DNA of 64,000 bases, taken from positions 1,116,001 to 1,180,000 of the forward strand of contig NZ_CP045430.1 in the NCBI RefSeq assembly GCF_005886805.2, written 5' to 3'. The DNA comes from Pseudoalteromonas rubra. GTDB taxonomy: Bacteria > Pseudomonadota > Gammaproteobacteria > Enterobacterales > Alteromonadaceae. The notes beneath the pieces are model-generated. The model made no database searches and was not told the DNA's origin. It saw only the letters and a list, made by a program, of their open reading frames with translations. The translations under genes were made by a program, and so were the position numbers. The first letter of the stretch is position 1; every line of letters begins with the position of its first letter. Below are positions 17,562 through 26,344 of the stretch, in pieces.

Positions 17562-19742
17562 TTGAAAAATTTACTCGCCTTAACCTTTACTGCCCAACTC
17601 AGTGTGCTGTGGCCTTCGGTCTCACACAGCGCAGACTTTGCCGCCTATGAGCAAAAATTCCCACTAAAAGGGAAAAAAGATTTCCACGCTGTACTAGAAG
17701 AAGGTGAGGCTTTACTCACGCAATCAACACTCACGGCGCAGCAGCGAACCTATGTGCTGCATCGAACGGCTTTACACTTGGTACGGCTGGGGGAATACAA
17801 CCGCGCCCAGCACAGGCTGGATGCACTCGCGATCCATTTGAGCGCGCACCCTGACGATTCTATGCAAGGCAAATATCACTGGGTTAGTGGTGATCTGGCA
17901 TATCGCCTGAGTGACATTCAAACTGCCCAAACACATTTTATTAGAGCCAGCGAGTTTTTCTCCCGCACACAGGATTGGCGAATGCTCAGTCACTCCCATC
18001 GAATGATCGCCAATGCCGTTGCAAAAGGCAGTCCTGATTTGGGTGCAATCGAACATGTTACACTTGCAAAACACTATGCTGAGCTTGATAACAATATCCC
18101 ATTACACAATGCTGCGTTTGATACAGAAGCCAGAATATACAAGCTCTTTGGCCAGCTCGACCGAGCATTGAAAAGTCGTCAGACTCAATTAGACTGGCTA
18201 AAAAAACAAAAAGCACCAAACAAGGACTCAGTGTCAGCGACCTACTATGGTCTGGCTGAAATATTTATCGACTTTGGCGATCATCAGGCTGCGCTTAATG
18301 CTTTCAAACAATCTTATCAATACGATCAACAAATGAACGAACGCCTTTATATGGGGCAAAATCAAATTCGTATTGGCGAACAATATCTGAGACTCAATGA
18401 TCTAAACAGCGCACGGGCCGCATTTGAACAAGCAAAAGCGATCAACGAAACACTATCACACAAACGTAACTTGGGTTGGGCTATCGCAGGACTGGGGCGT
18501 GTAGCGCTAGCTAAAAAGAACTACTCACAAGCCGCTGAACTAATTGGGCAGGGTTTGAATTTAATCACGTCGGACTCAAACCCTGAACTATACTTGAAAC
18601 ACTTGGTGATGTATGCAAACGCATTGAGCCATCAAAATCCAAACCTTGCAATAGAGAAACTTGAGCCTTCTTTCAAGCCTATGCCAACAGGCACTATGGT
18701 GGAAGCCGCTAAAGTGCTCGCATTTGCCTATCAACAACAACCAGACTTTGCATCAGCACTGCGCTATCAGACGCAGGCTACTGAATTACTCGAGCAACAA
18801 GCAGAGCAGTCGCGGTTAACCCGCCTGGAAGCCAAAAAGCGTGACACTGAACTCCATTTAGAAACGCTCAAAGTGAATCAGTTGCAAAGCGGACTGGATG
18901 AACAAAAACGCCAGAACAAACTACAAAGTGTTATCCTGGCAGCTGCGATTATCGTGCTGCTGAACTTTTTCCTGATGTTTTACCTGTACCATCTGAAAAA
19001 ACGCAAAGTAATGGAGAAAGAGACTGCGGTACTAAACCAGGCGTTGACGCTCAAACAGCAGTTATTGGCGGATGTATCCCATGAGCTAAGAACGCCTCTG
19101 ACCGTACTCAAACTGAATATCGAAGCACTCCAGCACAACCTCATTACGGACCCGGACGCCACTTACACCCTGATGCAAAGCCGCTTATCTATGTTAAATA
19201 CGCTTATTGCTGATATTTATGAACTGGCGCAGGCAGACACACATAGTCTGCAACTGGATTTGCACACCCGACCCGCGAAAGCACTGTTTGATGAGTTGCT
19301 CAGTGCAATCCAGCCATTGGTGGCGCAAAACGACCTGACACTCAATGCACAAAACACACTGTCAGAAACGCTGGAGGTTACCTGCGATATTAACCGGATG
19401 CATCAGATCTTCAACAACCTGGCACGTAACAGCTGCCATTACAGTAACAAACCCGGTCAGGTCAGTGTCACCATTGCCCAACAAGATGAGCAACTGGTAT
19501 GTCACTTTGAAGATTCCAGCCCGGGTGTCAGTGACGAAGACTTGCCTCGTCTCACCGAGCGACTTTATCGCTGCGATAAATCCCGCAGTCGTGATCTGGG
19601 TGGCTCTGGTCTGGGGTTGTCAATCTGTCAGAAACTCACAGAATTACACCAGGGACACCTGTCCTTGTCTCACAGTTCATTAGGCGGCCTGCGGGTCACA
19701 CTGACACTTCCTCTCACTGCGCGAGCGCCCTCAGGCGACTAA
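17562..19742 (+). CDS. TPR-containing sensor histidine kinase (orphan)
   Basis: A TTG at 17562, with GGA 8 nt upstream, gives an N-terminus that reads as a signal peptide (MKNLLALTFTAQLSVLWPSV); a GTG at 17538 is the alternative. Residues 30-430 are helical repeat (TPR-like) sequence, probably periplasmic. A TM helix lies near residues 445-470 (SVILAAAIIVLLNFFLMFYL), followed by a HisKA domain with phospho-acceptor His in DVSHELRTP (about residue 507) and an HATPase_c domain with N box NNLARNSCHY and G box GGSGLGLSICQK. All catalytic motifs are present. No response regulator is adjacent; the AraC scar lies upstream. Signal and output are unknown. Confidence 0.88.
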   Translation: MKNLLALTFTAQLSVLWPSVSHSADFAAYEQKFPLKGKKDFHAVLEEGEALLTQSTLTAQQRTYVLHRTALHLVRLGEYNRAQHRLDALAIHLSAHPDDSMQGKYHWVSGDLAYRLSDIQTAQTHFIRASEFFSRTQDWRMLSHSHRMIANAVAKGSPDLGAIEHVTLAKHYAELDNNIPLHNAAFDTEARIYKLFGQLDRALKSRQTQLDWLKKQKAPNKDSVSATYYGLAEIFIDFGDHQAALNAFKQSYQYDQQMNERLYMGQNQIRIGEQYLRLNDLNSARAAFEQAKAINETLSHKRNLGWAIAGLGRVALAKKNYSQAAELIGQGLNLITSDSNPELYLKHLVMYANALSHQNPNLAIEKLEPSFKPMPTGTMVEAAKVLAFAYQQQPDFASALRYQTQATELLEQQAEQSRLTRLEAKKRDTELHLETLKVNQLQSGLDEQKRQNKLQSVILAAAIIVLLNFFLMFYLYHLKKRKVMEKETAVLNQALTLKQQLLADVSHELRTPLTVLKLNIEALQHNLITDPDATYTLMQSRLSMLNTLIADIYELAQADTHSLQLDLHTRPAKALFDELLSAIQPLVAQNDLTLNAQNTLSETLEVTCDINRMHQIFNNLARNSCHYSNKPGQVSVTIAQQDEQLVCHFEDSSPGVSDEDLPRLTERLYRCDKSRSRDLGGSGLGLSICQKLTELHQGHLSLSHSSLGGLRVTLTLPLTARAPSGD

Positions 19743-19938
19743 ACCCAGCTACCTTTTCCTTTTTACTGTTTTAATTTAGAGTAATTCGAACTAGGCTGAA
19801 AGCACCATCGTATGAGTGCACCCCACTGAGCGAGATTTTCATTCTATTTTTCCAATTGAACTGATTAATTTAACCCATTATACAAATGAATCGATTGGCC
19901 TGATAATGGCTACATCGAAATCAAAGGAGACAAACAGT

Positions 19939-20667
19939 ATGTTAAACAATATCGAAGGTCAGACAATTCCTCAGGTAACTTTCCCGGTACGTGAAAACGA
20001 CGAATGGAAAAACATCAGCACAGATGACCTGTTCAAAGGTAAAACAGTGGTGGTTTTCTCGCTACCCGGCGCCTTTACTCCAACTTGTTCATCTACACAC
20101 CTGCCACGTTACAACGAGCTGGCTGGCGTATTCAAACAAAATGGTGTCGACGACATCGTCTGTATTTCAGTAAATGATACCTTTGTCATGAATGCCTGGG
20201 CCAAAGATCAGGAAGCTGAGAATGTGACACTTATCCCGGACGGAAACGGCGAGTTTTCTGAAGGCATGGGTATGTTGGTTGACAAAAAAGACTTAGGCTT
20301 TGGTAAGCGCAGCTGGCGTTACTCTATGCTGGTTAAAGATGGCGTTATTGAAAAAATGTTCATTGAACCAGACGTACCGGGCGACCCGTTTGAAGTATCA
20401 GATGCCGATACTATGCTTGAATACATCAACCCAGAGCAGGTTAAACCTCAGCCTGTTTCAATTATTACCAAACCTGGTTGTCCTTTCTGCGCCAAAGCGA
20501 AAGCACTTCTTGATGAGAAAGGTCTGGTATATGAAGAACTGGTGTTAGGTCAACAAGCCACATTGACCAGCCTTAAAGCACTGTCTGGCCGTGAAACTGT
20601 GCCGCAGGTGTTCATTGGCGGTAAACACATTGGCGGCTCAGACGACCTGGATGCGCACTTCGCATAA
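19939..20667 (+). CDS. Peroxiredoxin-glutaredoxin hybrid (Prx5-Grx)
   Basis: ATG at 19939 preceded by AAAGGAG; the frame extends upstream but has no homologous residues. The 242-residue protein is a fusion: an N-terminal Prx5-type domain with peroxidatic Cys 50 ([12 protein letters not shown]) and a C-terminal glutaredoxin domain with CPFC at 181-184. In the Haemophilus-type hybrid family the glutaredoxin part passes glutathione electrons to the peroxidase, reducing H2O2 and alkyl hydroperoxides in the cytoplasm. It precedes a pyridine-nucleotide disulfide oxidoreductase gene by 84 bp, a plausible electron-supply partner. Confidence 0.92.
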   Translation: MLNNIEGQTIPQVTFPVRENDEWKNISTDDLFKGKTVVVFSLPGAFTPTCSSTHLPRYNELAGVFKQNGVDDIVCISVNDTFVMNAWAKDQEAENVTLIPDGNGEFSEGMGMLVDKKDLGFGKRSWRYSMLVKDGVIEKMFIEPDVPGDPFEVSDADTMLEYINPEQVKPQPVSIITKPGCPFCAKAKALLDEKGLVYEELVLGQQATLTSLKALSGRETVPQVFIGGKHIGGSDDLDAHFA

Positions 20668-20702
20668 TGCCCGTAGCGGCCTATTTATTAGGCCAATATC
20701 AG

Positions 20703-20719
20703 TGTAAAGGGGCTTAACA
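20703..20719 (+). repeat. Dispersed 17-bp repeat, copy 2
   Basis: TGTAAAGGGGCTTAACA, identical to the copy at 14764, in the 84-bp space between the Prx-Grx and flavoprotein genes. Confidence 0.6.
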
Positions 20720-20751
20720 GCCCCACAACTCCCCTTGCTCAGAGGTAAAAC

Positions 20752-22200
20752 ATGAAACAACTTGAAACTGACGTCGTCGTCATTGGTGCAGGCACTGCCG
20801 GGCTTAGCGCCTATCGAAATGCCAAACAATCTACTGACAAAGTGTTAATGATCGAAGCCGGTGCTTATGGCACGACTTGCGCACGGGTCGGCTGCATGCC
20901 CAGTAAGTTGTTGATTGCCGCAGCGGAAGCTGCACACAGTGTCACCGAAGCACCCAAGTTTGGGGTCAATACCACAGCGCCAGAAATCGATGGTAAAGCC
21001 GTGATGGCACGGGTGCGCAGCGAACGCGACCGGTTTGTTGGTTTTGTACTTGAAGCCGTGGATGAGCTGCCTGAGCAAGACCGGATCAAAGGGTATGCAC
21101 GCTTTTTAGATGCCAACCGGATTCAAATCGACGACCATACCGTGATCACTGCGAAACGGTTTGTCATCGCTACCGGCTCAAGACCCAATGTCCCGGGCTT
21201 CTTTCAGGCATTTGGCGACAAGCTTATCATCAATGATGATGTATTCGACTGGCAGGATTTACCTGAGTCTGTGGCCGTGTTTGGTCCGGGCGTTATCGGT
21301 CTCGAATTGGGGCAAGCACTGCACCGTCTGGGCGTCAATGTTAAGCTGTTTGGCGTTGGGGGCAATATTGGACCACTGACTGATCCGCAGATCCAGGACT
21401 ATGCCAATACCGTTTTCGCAGAAGAGTTTTATGTCGACAGCGATGCCAAAGTATCTGATATGAAGCAAGTTGGTGATAAGGCACAGCTGACTTATGTTGA
21501 CCGCGAGGGTAAACCACAAACAGAGCAGTTTGACTTCGTACTGGCGGCAACGGGCAGGGTACCCAATGTTGATAAACTGGGTCTTGAAAACACCGGCATT
21601 GAACTGGACGAGCGCGGCGTACCGCTTGCCGACCCCTATACGATGCAATGTGGCGACAGCCATATTTTTATCGCTGGTGATGCCAGCAATCAGATCCCAT
21701 TGTTACATGAAGCGGCCGATCAGGGCACTATAGCTGGTCAAAATGCCGGACGATTCCCGGATGTGCGTAACGGCCTGAGACGCGCGCCCATTGCGGCAGT
21801 ATTCAGTGATCCGCAAATCGCCATGGTCGGTGAGAGTTTTAAGCAACTCAATGAGCGATATGGTAAATGTGGTTGCTTTGCAATAGGTGAGGTAAGCTTT
21901 GAGAATCAGGGCCGTAGCCGAGTGATGCTTAAAAACAAAGGGTATATGCATCTGTATGCAGAGCAGGGCAGTGGCCTGTTCCTGGGTGCAGAGTTCATCG
22001 GTCCCTCAGCTGAACACATGGCGCATCTGCTGGCCTGGGCTGTACAAAATAAAATGACGGTACCTCAGATGCTGGATATGCCCTTCTACCACCCGGTAAT
22101 CGAAGAAGGTCTGCGTACTGCATTGAGAAACCTCAACGCCAAACTCAAATTTGGTCCGGATATCATCCAGCATTGTATGGAATGTGGTCCGGGCGCTTAA
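20752..22200 (+). CDS. Dihydrolipoyl dehydrogenase-like flavoprotein disulfide reductase
   Basis: 482 residues of the class I pyridine nucleotide-disulfide oxidoreductase family. FAD motif GAGTAGLSAY near residue 12, redox-active Cys pair C43/C48 (CARVGCMPSK), NAD(P) motif GPGVIGLELG near residue 182, second FAD motif IFIAGDASN near 300, and the C-terminal active-site His in FYHPVIEEG. The C-terminus ends in an unusual HCMECGPGA with two extra Cys residues. It is not in a 2-oxoacid dehydrogenase operon, so despite the Lpd-like family its substrate may be another disulfide, possibly serving the upstream Prx-Grx. Confidence 0.85.
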   Translation: MKQLETDVVVIGAGTAGLSAYRNAKQSTDKVLMIEAGAYGTTCARVGCMPSKLLIAAAEAAHSVTEAPKFGVNTTAPEIDGKAVMARVRSERDRFVGFVLEAVDELPEQDRIKGYARFLDANRIQIDDHTVITAKRFVIATGSRPNVPGFFQAFGDKLIINDDVFDWQDLPESVAVFGPGVIGLELGQALHRLGVNVKLFGVGGNIGPLTDPQIQDYANTVFAEEFYVDSDAKVSDMKQVGDKAQLTYVDREGKPQTEQFDFVLAATGRVPNVDKLGLENTGIELDERGVPLADPYTMQCGDSHIFIAGDASNQIPLLHEAADQGTIAGQNAGRFPDVRNGLRRAPIAAVFSDPQIAMVGESFKQLNERYGKCGCFAIGEVSFENQGRSRVMLKNKGYMHLYAEQGSGLFLGAEFIGPSAEHMAHLLAWAVQNKMTVPQMLDMPFYHPVIEEGLRTALRNLNAKLKFGPDIIQHCMECGPGA

Positions 22201-22259
22201 CAGCTAGACCATAGCCCGGGCGTGTTGATACACTGCCGGGCTAGTCACAGGCGCGCCGC

Positions 22260-22481
22260 TCAGGCATCGTATCGACCTGCCTGGTGCGTCGCTTGATTAC
22301 GCATCTGCTCAAACTTATCAAACGCATCAGACACCACCTCTTTATCCGTCGCAGTCAGTGAAATGGTCACCCCACAACTTGGGTTAGAACAGGAAAACGC
22401 TTGACCGGCCAACAGCAGGCTGGATTCAAAATGGATAGGCACGCCACATTCAGGGCAGTCAATTTTAGATTTTATACTCAT
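22260..22481 (-). CDS. Small zinc-ribbon protein in DUF2589 operon
   Basis: 73 residues with two Cys pairs, C9-x2-C12 and C31-x4-C36, spaced like a zinc ribbon, then a polar acidic tail. Not recognised beyond that. It starts 3 bp after the stop of the preceding DUF2589 gene, so it is translated as part of the same operon and is its last member. A structural or nucleic-acid/protein-binding role is possible. Confidence 0.65.
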   Translation of the reverse strand: MSIKSKIDCPECGVPIHFESSLLLAGQAFSCSNPSCGVTISLTATDKEVVSDAFDKFEQMRNQATHQAGRYDA

Positions 22482-22484
22482 CGT

Positions 22485-23090
22485 TTAATCCTCATTTTTA
22501 GGGGGTAAAGGGGTCAGGTTTTTCGCGAAAATATCGAGTATTGTGGTAATGCCACGCGGCAGAGGTAGTTGTCCCGCTTCGAGCATCACCTCATAATTCG
22601 CATGTGCCGAACCCGATTGCTGCTGGCTCTGATTGCCAGATTTCGCCAAGGCGCCATGTAGCTCTGTTTCAAATTCATGCGCGTGCTCGGGCTGTCGAGT
22701 CTGCGCGCGGCTCTGCTTGCTTTGCTGTGATGTCTGCTTTTTAATTTCTCTGGAGCTTTTCACCTCCATACTAAAAGACACTTTCAGTTTCTCTATTGCC
22801 AGCGAGTTGATCGGGATCAGCGTCATCAGCGGGATTGAAATCTCCATTTCATAAGGGGTTTTACTGATACTGCCGTCTTTCTCCAGTACTGAACGGGACA
22901 GCGTAAATGTCACCATCACCGGCGTCAGGTGACCGTGGTTATGGCTGTCTTTTTCAAAGCAGGTCGATAAAATAAACTGAGTTTGCGCATTTGCTATCAT
23001 CGCATTGGCATCTGTGGCTGCTTTGAGCGGAGCACCGATCAGTGCTTTCATAGGCAAACCGGCAAATTGCGACGCAATATTGTTGTTCAT
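22485..23090 (-). CDS. DUF2589 protein, paralogue 3
   Basis: 201 residues. The N-terminus (QFAGLPMKALIGAPLKAATDAN) is nearly the same as that of the paralogue at 23691-24314 (QFSGLPMKSLIGGPLKAATDAN), followed by the shared AQTQFILSTCF, SIPLMTLIPINSL and SFSMEVKSS blocks and the C-terminal GQLPLPRGITTILDIFAKN. The middle (residues 125-165) is a Q/S/H-rich variable linker. DUF2589 has no established function. No signal peptide or TM segment, so cytoplasmic. Confidence 0.8.
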   Translation of the reverse strand: MNNNIASQFAGLPMKALIGAPLKAATDANAMIANAQTQFILSTCFEKDSHNHGHLTPVMVTFTLSRSVLEKDGSISKTPYEMEISIPLMTLIPINSLAIEKLKVSFSMEVKSSREIKKQTSQQSKQSRAQTRQPEHAHEFETELHGALAKSGNQSQQQSGSAHANYEVMLEAGQLPLPRGITTILDIFAKNLTPLPPKNED

Positions 23091-23114
23091 ACTTTAGTCC
23101 TCACACTGTGTGGC

Positions 23115-23615
23115 TTAGCCTGGAATTTGCGCCCTGAGTGCACGCTCATATCCTTCAATCAGTTTTTGCAGACCTTCTGGCGGTTCGTTGCCAGTCAAGG
23201 TGATCTCCAGGCTCGCATTCGCCGTGCTCTCAGTAGTATCCTGCTGGCCCATTAGCTTATTGCGCAGCCCACCAGCTTTGGCTGTGCTGCGGGCAAACGC
23301 GACCATCAGCTGATCTTGGTCATTGTTGCTGATCTCCAGCTCAGCAATAAATTTCACTTCAGAGATACGAGGTGAAGAAATAGGCACCAACGCCAATAAA
23401 GGCACCTCAGCACTTACTGTGTCTATGCCATGCTCTGTGCGACTGGGAAACTCCATCGCGCAGGTTTTGGGTGAGTAGCTGGGCGCTTTCCCTTTGCCAT
23501 TATCTTGCTCATCAAAAAAGCGCTTCACAAAATCCAGCGTTTCGCCTTCAACCGATTTAGCAGCATCTTTGACCCCTTTGTGGATCGCTTTCATGAGTGA
23601 TTGGAATTCGATCAT
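23115..23615 (-). CDS. DUF2589-related protein, divergent paralogue 2
   Basis: 166 residues. It lacks the QFxGLPM N-terminus of its neighbours but keeps the core VPLLALVPISSPRISEVKFIAELEI, equivalent to LPLLTLIPLNSLAVDDVKVHFEMEV in paralogue 1, and a C-terminal EGLQKLIEGYERAL in place of GVTTIINAF. Probably the divergent partner of a hetero-oligomer. Short gaps on both sides (75 and 24 bp) place it in the same operon. No membrane segment. Confidence 0.7.
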   Translation of the reverse strand: MIEFQSLMKAIHKGVKDAAKSVEGETLDFVKRFFDEQDNGKGKAPSYSPKTCAMEFPSRTEHGIDTVSAEVPLLALVPISSPRISEVKFIAELEISNNDQDQLMVAFARSTAKAGGLRNKLMGQQDTTESTANASLEITLTGNEPPEGLQKLIEGYERALRAQIPG

Positions 23616-23641
23616 GTTATTCTCTTTGTGTTTATCCGGTT

Positions 23642-23666
23642 AATAAAGGGAAGCACACGGCTTCCC
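23642..23666 (-). terminator. Intra-operon stem-loop, possible attenuator
   Basis: Read on the minus strand, GGGAAGC / GCTTCCC with a 5-nt loop followed by TTTATTA, between the first and second DUF2589 genes. It would allow excess production of the first protein over the rest. Confidence 0.4.
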
Positions 23667-23690
23667 CTGGTTGGGTGCTAGTACAGGTGA

Positions 23691-24314
23691 TTACTCTTTT
23701 TCAATAATCGGGTCGATGTTCTTCGTAAAGGCATTAATGATGGTGGTTACACCGGTTGGCAAAGGTAGCTGACCAGCATGGACATCCACTTCATACTTGG
23801 CTTTATTCGATGCCTCATAGTGCTCACGTTGTTTCGAACTGGATTTACTGCTGTGCGACACAGAACCATGGACTTCTACCGAGAACAGGCCGGCATTGTA
23901 TTTTGCCGTGATGTCTGCTTTGGCCGCCGTTTCCTGCTCAGACTGCTTTTCATTGTCCTTAGACATTGAGCTGGACACTTCCATTTCGAAATGCACTTTC
24001 ACATCATCCACCGCCAGAGAGTTCAGCGGGATCAACGTTAACAAAGGTAACTTCAGCGTGATATTCGCTTCAGACGTCGCTGTGCCTTTGATCACTGGAC
24101 GGCTCAGCGTGAACTCGACCATAATTGGCTTGAGCTGACTTGAACTCCCCTGGGCCCCCCCGGTTGATTTATCAAAGCAGGTACTAAGCATAAACTGCGT
24201 TTGCGTACGTGCCATCATGCCATTTGCATCTGTTGCAGCTTTCAGTGGGCCACCGATCAGCGACTTCATAGGTAAGCCACTGAATTGCTGCGCCATAGAT
24301 ACCAGTCCAGACAT
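23691..24314 (-). CDS. DUF2589 protein, paralogue 1 (first gene of operon)
   Basis: 207 residues starting at an ATG with GAGGAG upstream. It contains QFSGLPMKSLIGGPLKAATDAN near residue 11, a LSTCFDK segment with the conserved Cys, the core LPLLTLIPLNSLAVDDVKVHFEME, and the C-terminal GQLPLPTGVTTIINAFTKN. Between residues 115 and 170 is a Ser/Glu/Lys-rich linker. No export signal. Function of the family is unknown; three copies side by side suggest subunits of one assembly. Confidence 0.8.
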   Translation of the reverse strand: MSGLVSMAQQFSGLPMKSLIGGPLKAATDANGMMARTQTQFMLSTCFDKSTGGAQGSSSQLKPIMVEFTLSRPVIKGTATSEANITLKLPLLTLIPLNSLAVDDVKVHFEMEVSSSMSKDNEKQSEQETAAKADITAKYNAGLFSVEVHGSVSHSSKSSSKQREHYEASNKAKYEVDVHAGQLPLPTGVTTIINAFTKNIDPIIEKE

Positions 24315-24345
24315 AAAATTCTCCTCAAAAATTACACTTAAATTC

Positions 24346-24360
24346 GCGACATCATGTCGC
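24346..24360. promoter_or_regulatory. 7-1-7 perfect palindrome upstream of DUF2589 operon
   Basis: GCGACAT-C-ATGTCGC, 32 bp before the start codon of the first DUF2589 gene. Position and symmetry suit a repressor operator or a 5' UTR hairpin. Confidence 0.4.
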
Positions 24361-24570
24361 CTCAGATAACGTTCACTACCAGGTCAACGTTGGATGCCAT
24401 GTTAGGCGTCAGGCAGAAATAACAATCGGTGCTTTAAGGCAATAATTCGGGGACATCTGGCAAAGACAGGCTGGAGGATAAAGGGACAAAAGCACTTACA
24501 CAGAGCAACAGGCAGTGATACCATCAAAGCCTGTTATTTGTTCCACTATTTATTGAATAAAGGACCACCC

Positions 24571-24927
24571 GTGATACAGAGAATTGATACCAAACAACGC
24601 ATGAGCCGCATCGTCAAACACAATGGCACCATCTATCTATGTGGTCAGGTGTGTAAAGACGCAGAGCAGGGCATTAAGGAACAAACCGCCACTATGCTTG
24701 AGAAAGTCGATGAGCTGTTGCTTCAGGCTGGCAGTGATCGTGAGCATATCCTATCTGCCACAATCTATATCAAAGACATGCAGTATTTCAGTGAAATGAA
24801 CGAAGTGTGGGATGCCTGGGTACCTGAAGGCCACGCACCTGCCCGCGCTTGTGTAGAAGCGGCTATGGCTAGAGACGCCTTGCTGGTAGAGATTTCAGTG
24901 ATTGCAGCTGAGATCAACCCAGCCTAA
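24571..24927 (+). CDS. RidA family protein
   Basis: GTG at 24571 with AAAGGA 7-8 nt upstream gives the usual family start ([13 protein letters not shown]); the ATG-less extension to 24538 is not homologous. 118 residues with the RidA fold and the conserved PARACVEAA segment whose Arg binds the carboxylate of imine/enamine substrates. Family members hydrolyse reactive 2-aminoacrylate-type intermediates released by PLP enzymes in the cytoplasm; this belongs to a YoaB/TdcF-type group rather than clearly RidA itself. Followed by a good terminator. Confidence 0.85.
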   Translation: MIQRIDTKQRMSRIVKHNGTIYLCGQVCKDAEQGIKEQTATMLEKVDELLLQAGSDREHILSATIYIKDMQYFSEMNEVWDAWVPEGHAPARACVEAAMARDALLVEISVIAAEINPA

Positions 24928-24934
24928 AATAATC

Positions 24935-24957
24935 AGCCCGGTTTTTTGTGCCGGGCT
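24935..24957 (+). terminator. Stem-loop terminator after RidA-like gene
   Basis: AGCCCGG / CCGGGCT stem whose loop is T-rich (TTTTTTGTG), followed by AATTTTCT; between the convergent RidA and cupin genes. Confidence 0.65.
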
Positions 24958-24979
24958 AATTTTCTCGAACACGCCTGAC

Positions 24980-25813
24980 CTATTCACGTATCATGTGAAA
25001 TGCCTGGTTTGTCCTCACGTAAAGCAGGGTAGGTGCCTTGGCACTCAACGCCATTTGTACAGCCCCCTGAGCGGCAAGATAACTACCAGCTCGTAACTTC
25101 GGGCTTTTCTGAGTGTTTGCCCGCAAGACAGTAATGGCCCCCTGGATCACCACCGCTTTAAATTCTGTACCAGTGCTGGACAAGGTCACCTTTGATTTTG
25201 CAGGTAATTTCACCAACACGCCTGTCAACTGATCTTGCTGCCATAAGTTTGCCAGTTGAATATCTGCGCCCTTAAGCTGTGTTGACGTATGCTGATCCAG
25301 CCAGGTCAGATTCGCATAGTGAAGGTTGACAGGCCGCTCACCATTATCAAATTGTTCGGCAGAAGGCTTTACCAAATAAGGACCCTCGTCTATTTCAAGG
25401 TAAATCATATTGCCCGGTGCATTGGCGGACGTAATGTGATCTTCCCCAGCCGGTTGAGTCCAGTAAGATCCCGGTGGCATCCACATCGCTTTGGCCTGAG
25501 GGTCGTCGTTATGCAGCAGGCCTTCTATCACAATACCGCGATAAGACACATTATGAATATGAGGCGGTGACGAGAAGCCAGGTTCAAATCTCACCAACAT
25601 GCCAGTCGCGCCAGGTTTTGTTCTGTCTCCCCACAAGTTCGCAGCCCTCGGGCTCTTATCACCCCGAGCCGGATTCAGATGACCCCATTCAATTTGCTCG
25701 GTGCTAATAATCGTTACCTCATTACTGCCCAAACCCTTATCCTGAGCCTTCAAAGCGTGAGAGAAAAAACATGCCGAAATAATTAACGCGCTGAATAAAC
25801 TGGATTTAACCAC
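24980..25813 (-). CDS. Exported double-cupin protein (DUF4437-like)
   Basis: 277 residues with a signal peptide (MVKSSLFSALIISACFFSHALKA, cleavage after about residue 23). Two cupin-like halves: the first contains PPHIHNVSYRGIVIEG, with metal-binding His pair, the second TEFKAVVIQGAITV, with no matching His. This is the arrangement of DUF4437 proteins, whose activity is not established. The leader suggests a periplasmic location. A 530-bp gene-poor region lies upstream. Confidence 0.75.
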   Translation of the reverse strand: MVKSSLFSALIISACFFSHALKAQDKGLGSNEVTIISTEQIEWGHLNPARGDKSPRAANLWGDRTKPGATGMLVRFEPGFSSPPHIHNVSYRGIVIEGLLHNDDPQAKAMWMPPGSYWTQPAGEDHITSANAPGNMIYLEIDEGPYLVKPSAEQFDNGERPVNLHYANLTWLDQHTSTQLKGADIQLANLWQQDQLTGVLVKLPAKSKVTLSSTGTEFKAVVIQGAITVLRANTQKSPKLRAGSYLAAQGAVQMALSAKAPTLLYVRTNQAFHMIRE

Positions 25814-26130
25814 GAAGATAATCTTCCTGTGAAAACGACAAACTGAATGTACATCAGTTTAAGCCCTCAGATACAAACGATAAATTGGCTACGGGTTGAA
25901 AGATTATCAAGGTTTGATTGATAATCACCCTAAAACTGCACTTTTTCACCCCAATTCCTGCTGGCAGGCGTTATAGGTTTGATCAAGTTTCCAGCTACTC
26001 AGAATAAGGAATACACATGTTGCAAAGAAGCACGCTGTTGTTGCTCACCCACATTTTCACCATCTTTGCGGACTAAAGGCTGGCTTTATATGTTCCCTCG
26101 CAAAGGCTCAATTGTAATTGGCGGCACGGC

Positions 26131-26147
26131 TGTAAAGGGGGCTTACA
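26131..26147 (+). repeat. Dispersed 17-bp repeat, copy 3
   Basis: TGTAAAGGGGGCTTACA, a close variant of the 14764 and 20703 copies, intergenic. Confidence 0.5.
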
Positions 26148-26305
26148 GTACAATACCGAAACCCCAACTTACACAAGACATGCTCACGGGTCACGCAAGA
26201 CCGGCAGACAAATTGGTGCTCAGGTAACGTCTTACTGACCTGTGCAACTGAGTGATAACGAGCAAAGGGCTAGCTCTGAAAAAGCCGTTTTGCCTCATTC
26301 ATATA

Positions 26306-26323
26306 TTTCCAGTATTATGGAAT
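26306..26323. promoter_or_regulatory. ArsR-type operator in arsR promoter
   Basis: TTTCCAGTATTATGGAAT, palindromic (TTCCA-N6-TGGAA), 22 bp before the ArsR-like start codon. The same TTTCCARTATTATRGAAW pattern occurs twice upstream of the divergently read permease gene (29031-29048 and 29071-29088). Confidence 0.7.
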
Positions 26324-26344
26324 TATATGAATGAGGAGCAAGAT

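Larger units (their letters stand above)
25814..26344. other. Gene-poor region upstream of arsR-like gene
   Basis: No convincing gene. A 19-codon ATG frame at 26017 (after AAGGAA) codes for a short hydrophobic peptide, and a longer frame near 26087 has no ribosome site; neither can be supported. The stretch holds a copy of the dispersed 17-bp repeat (26131) and the ArsR-type operator (26306-26323). Confidence 0.5.

Noticed and set aside
26017..26076. 19-codon hydrophobic peptide after AAGGAA
   Set aside because: Too short, no context; a ribosome-like site alone is not enough.
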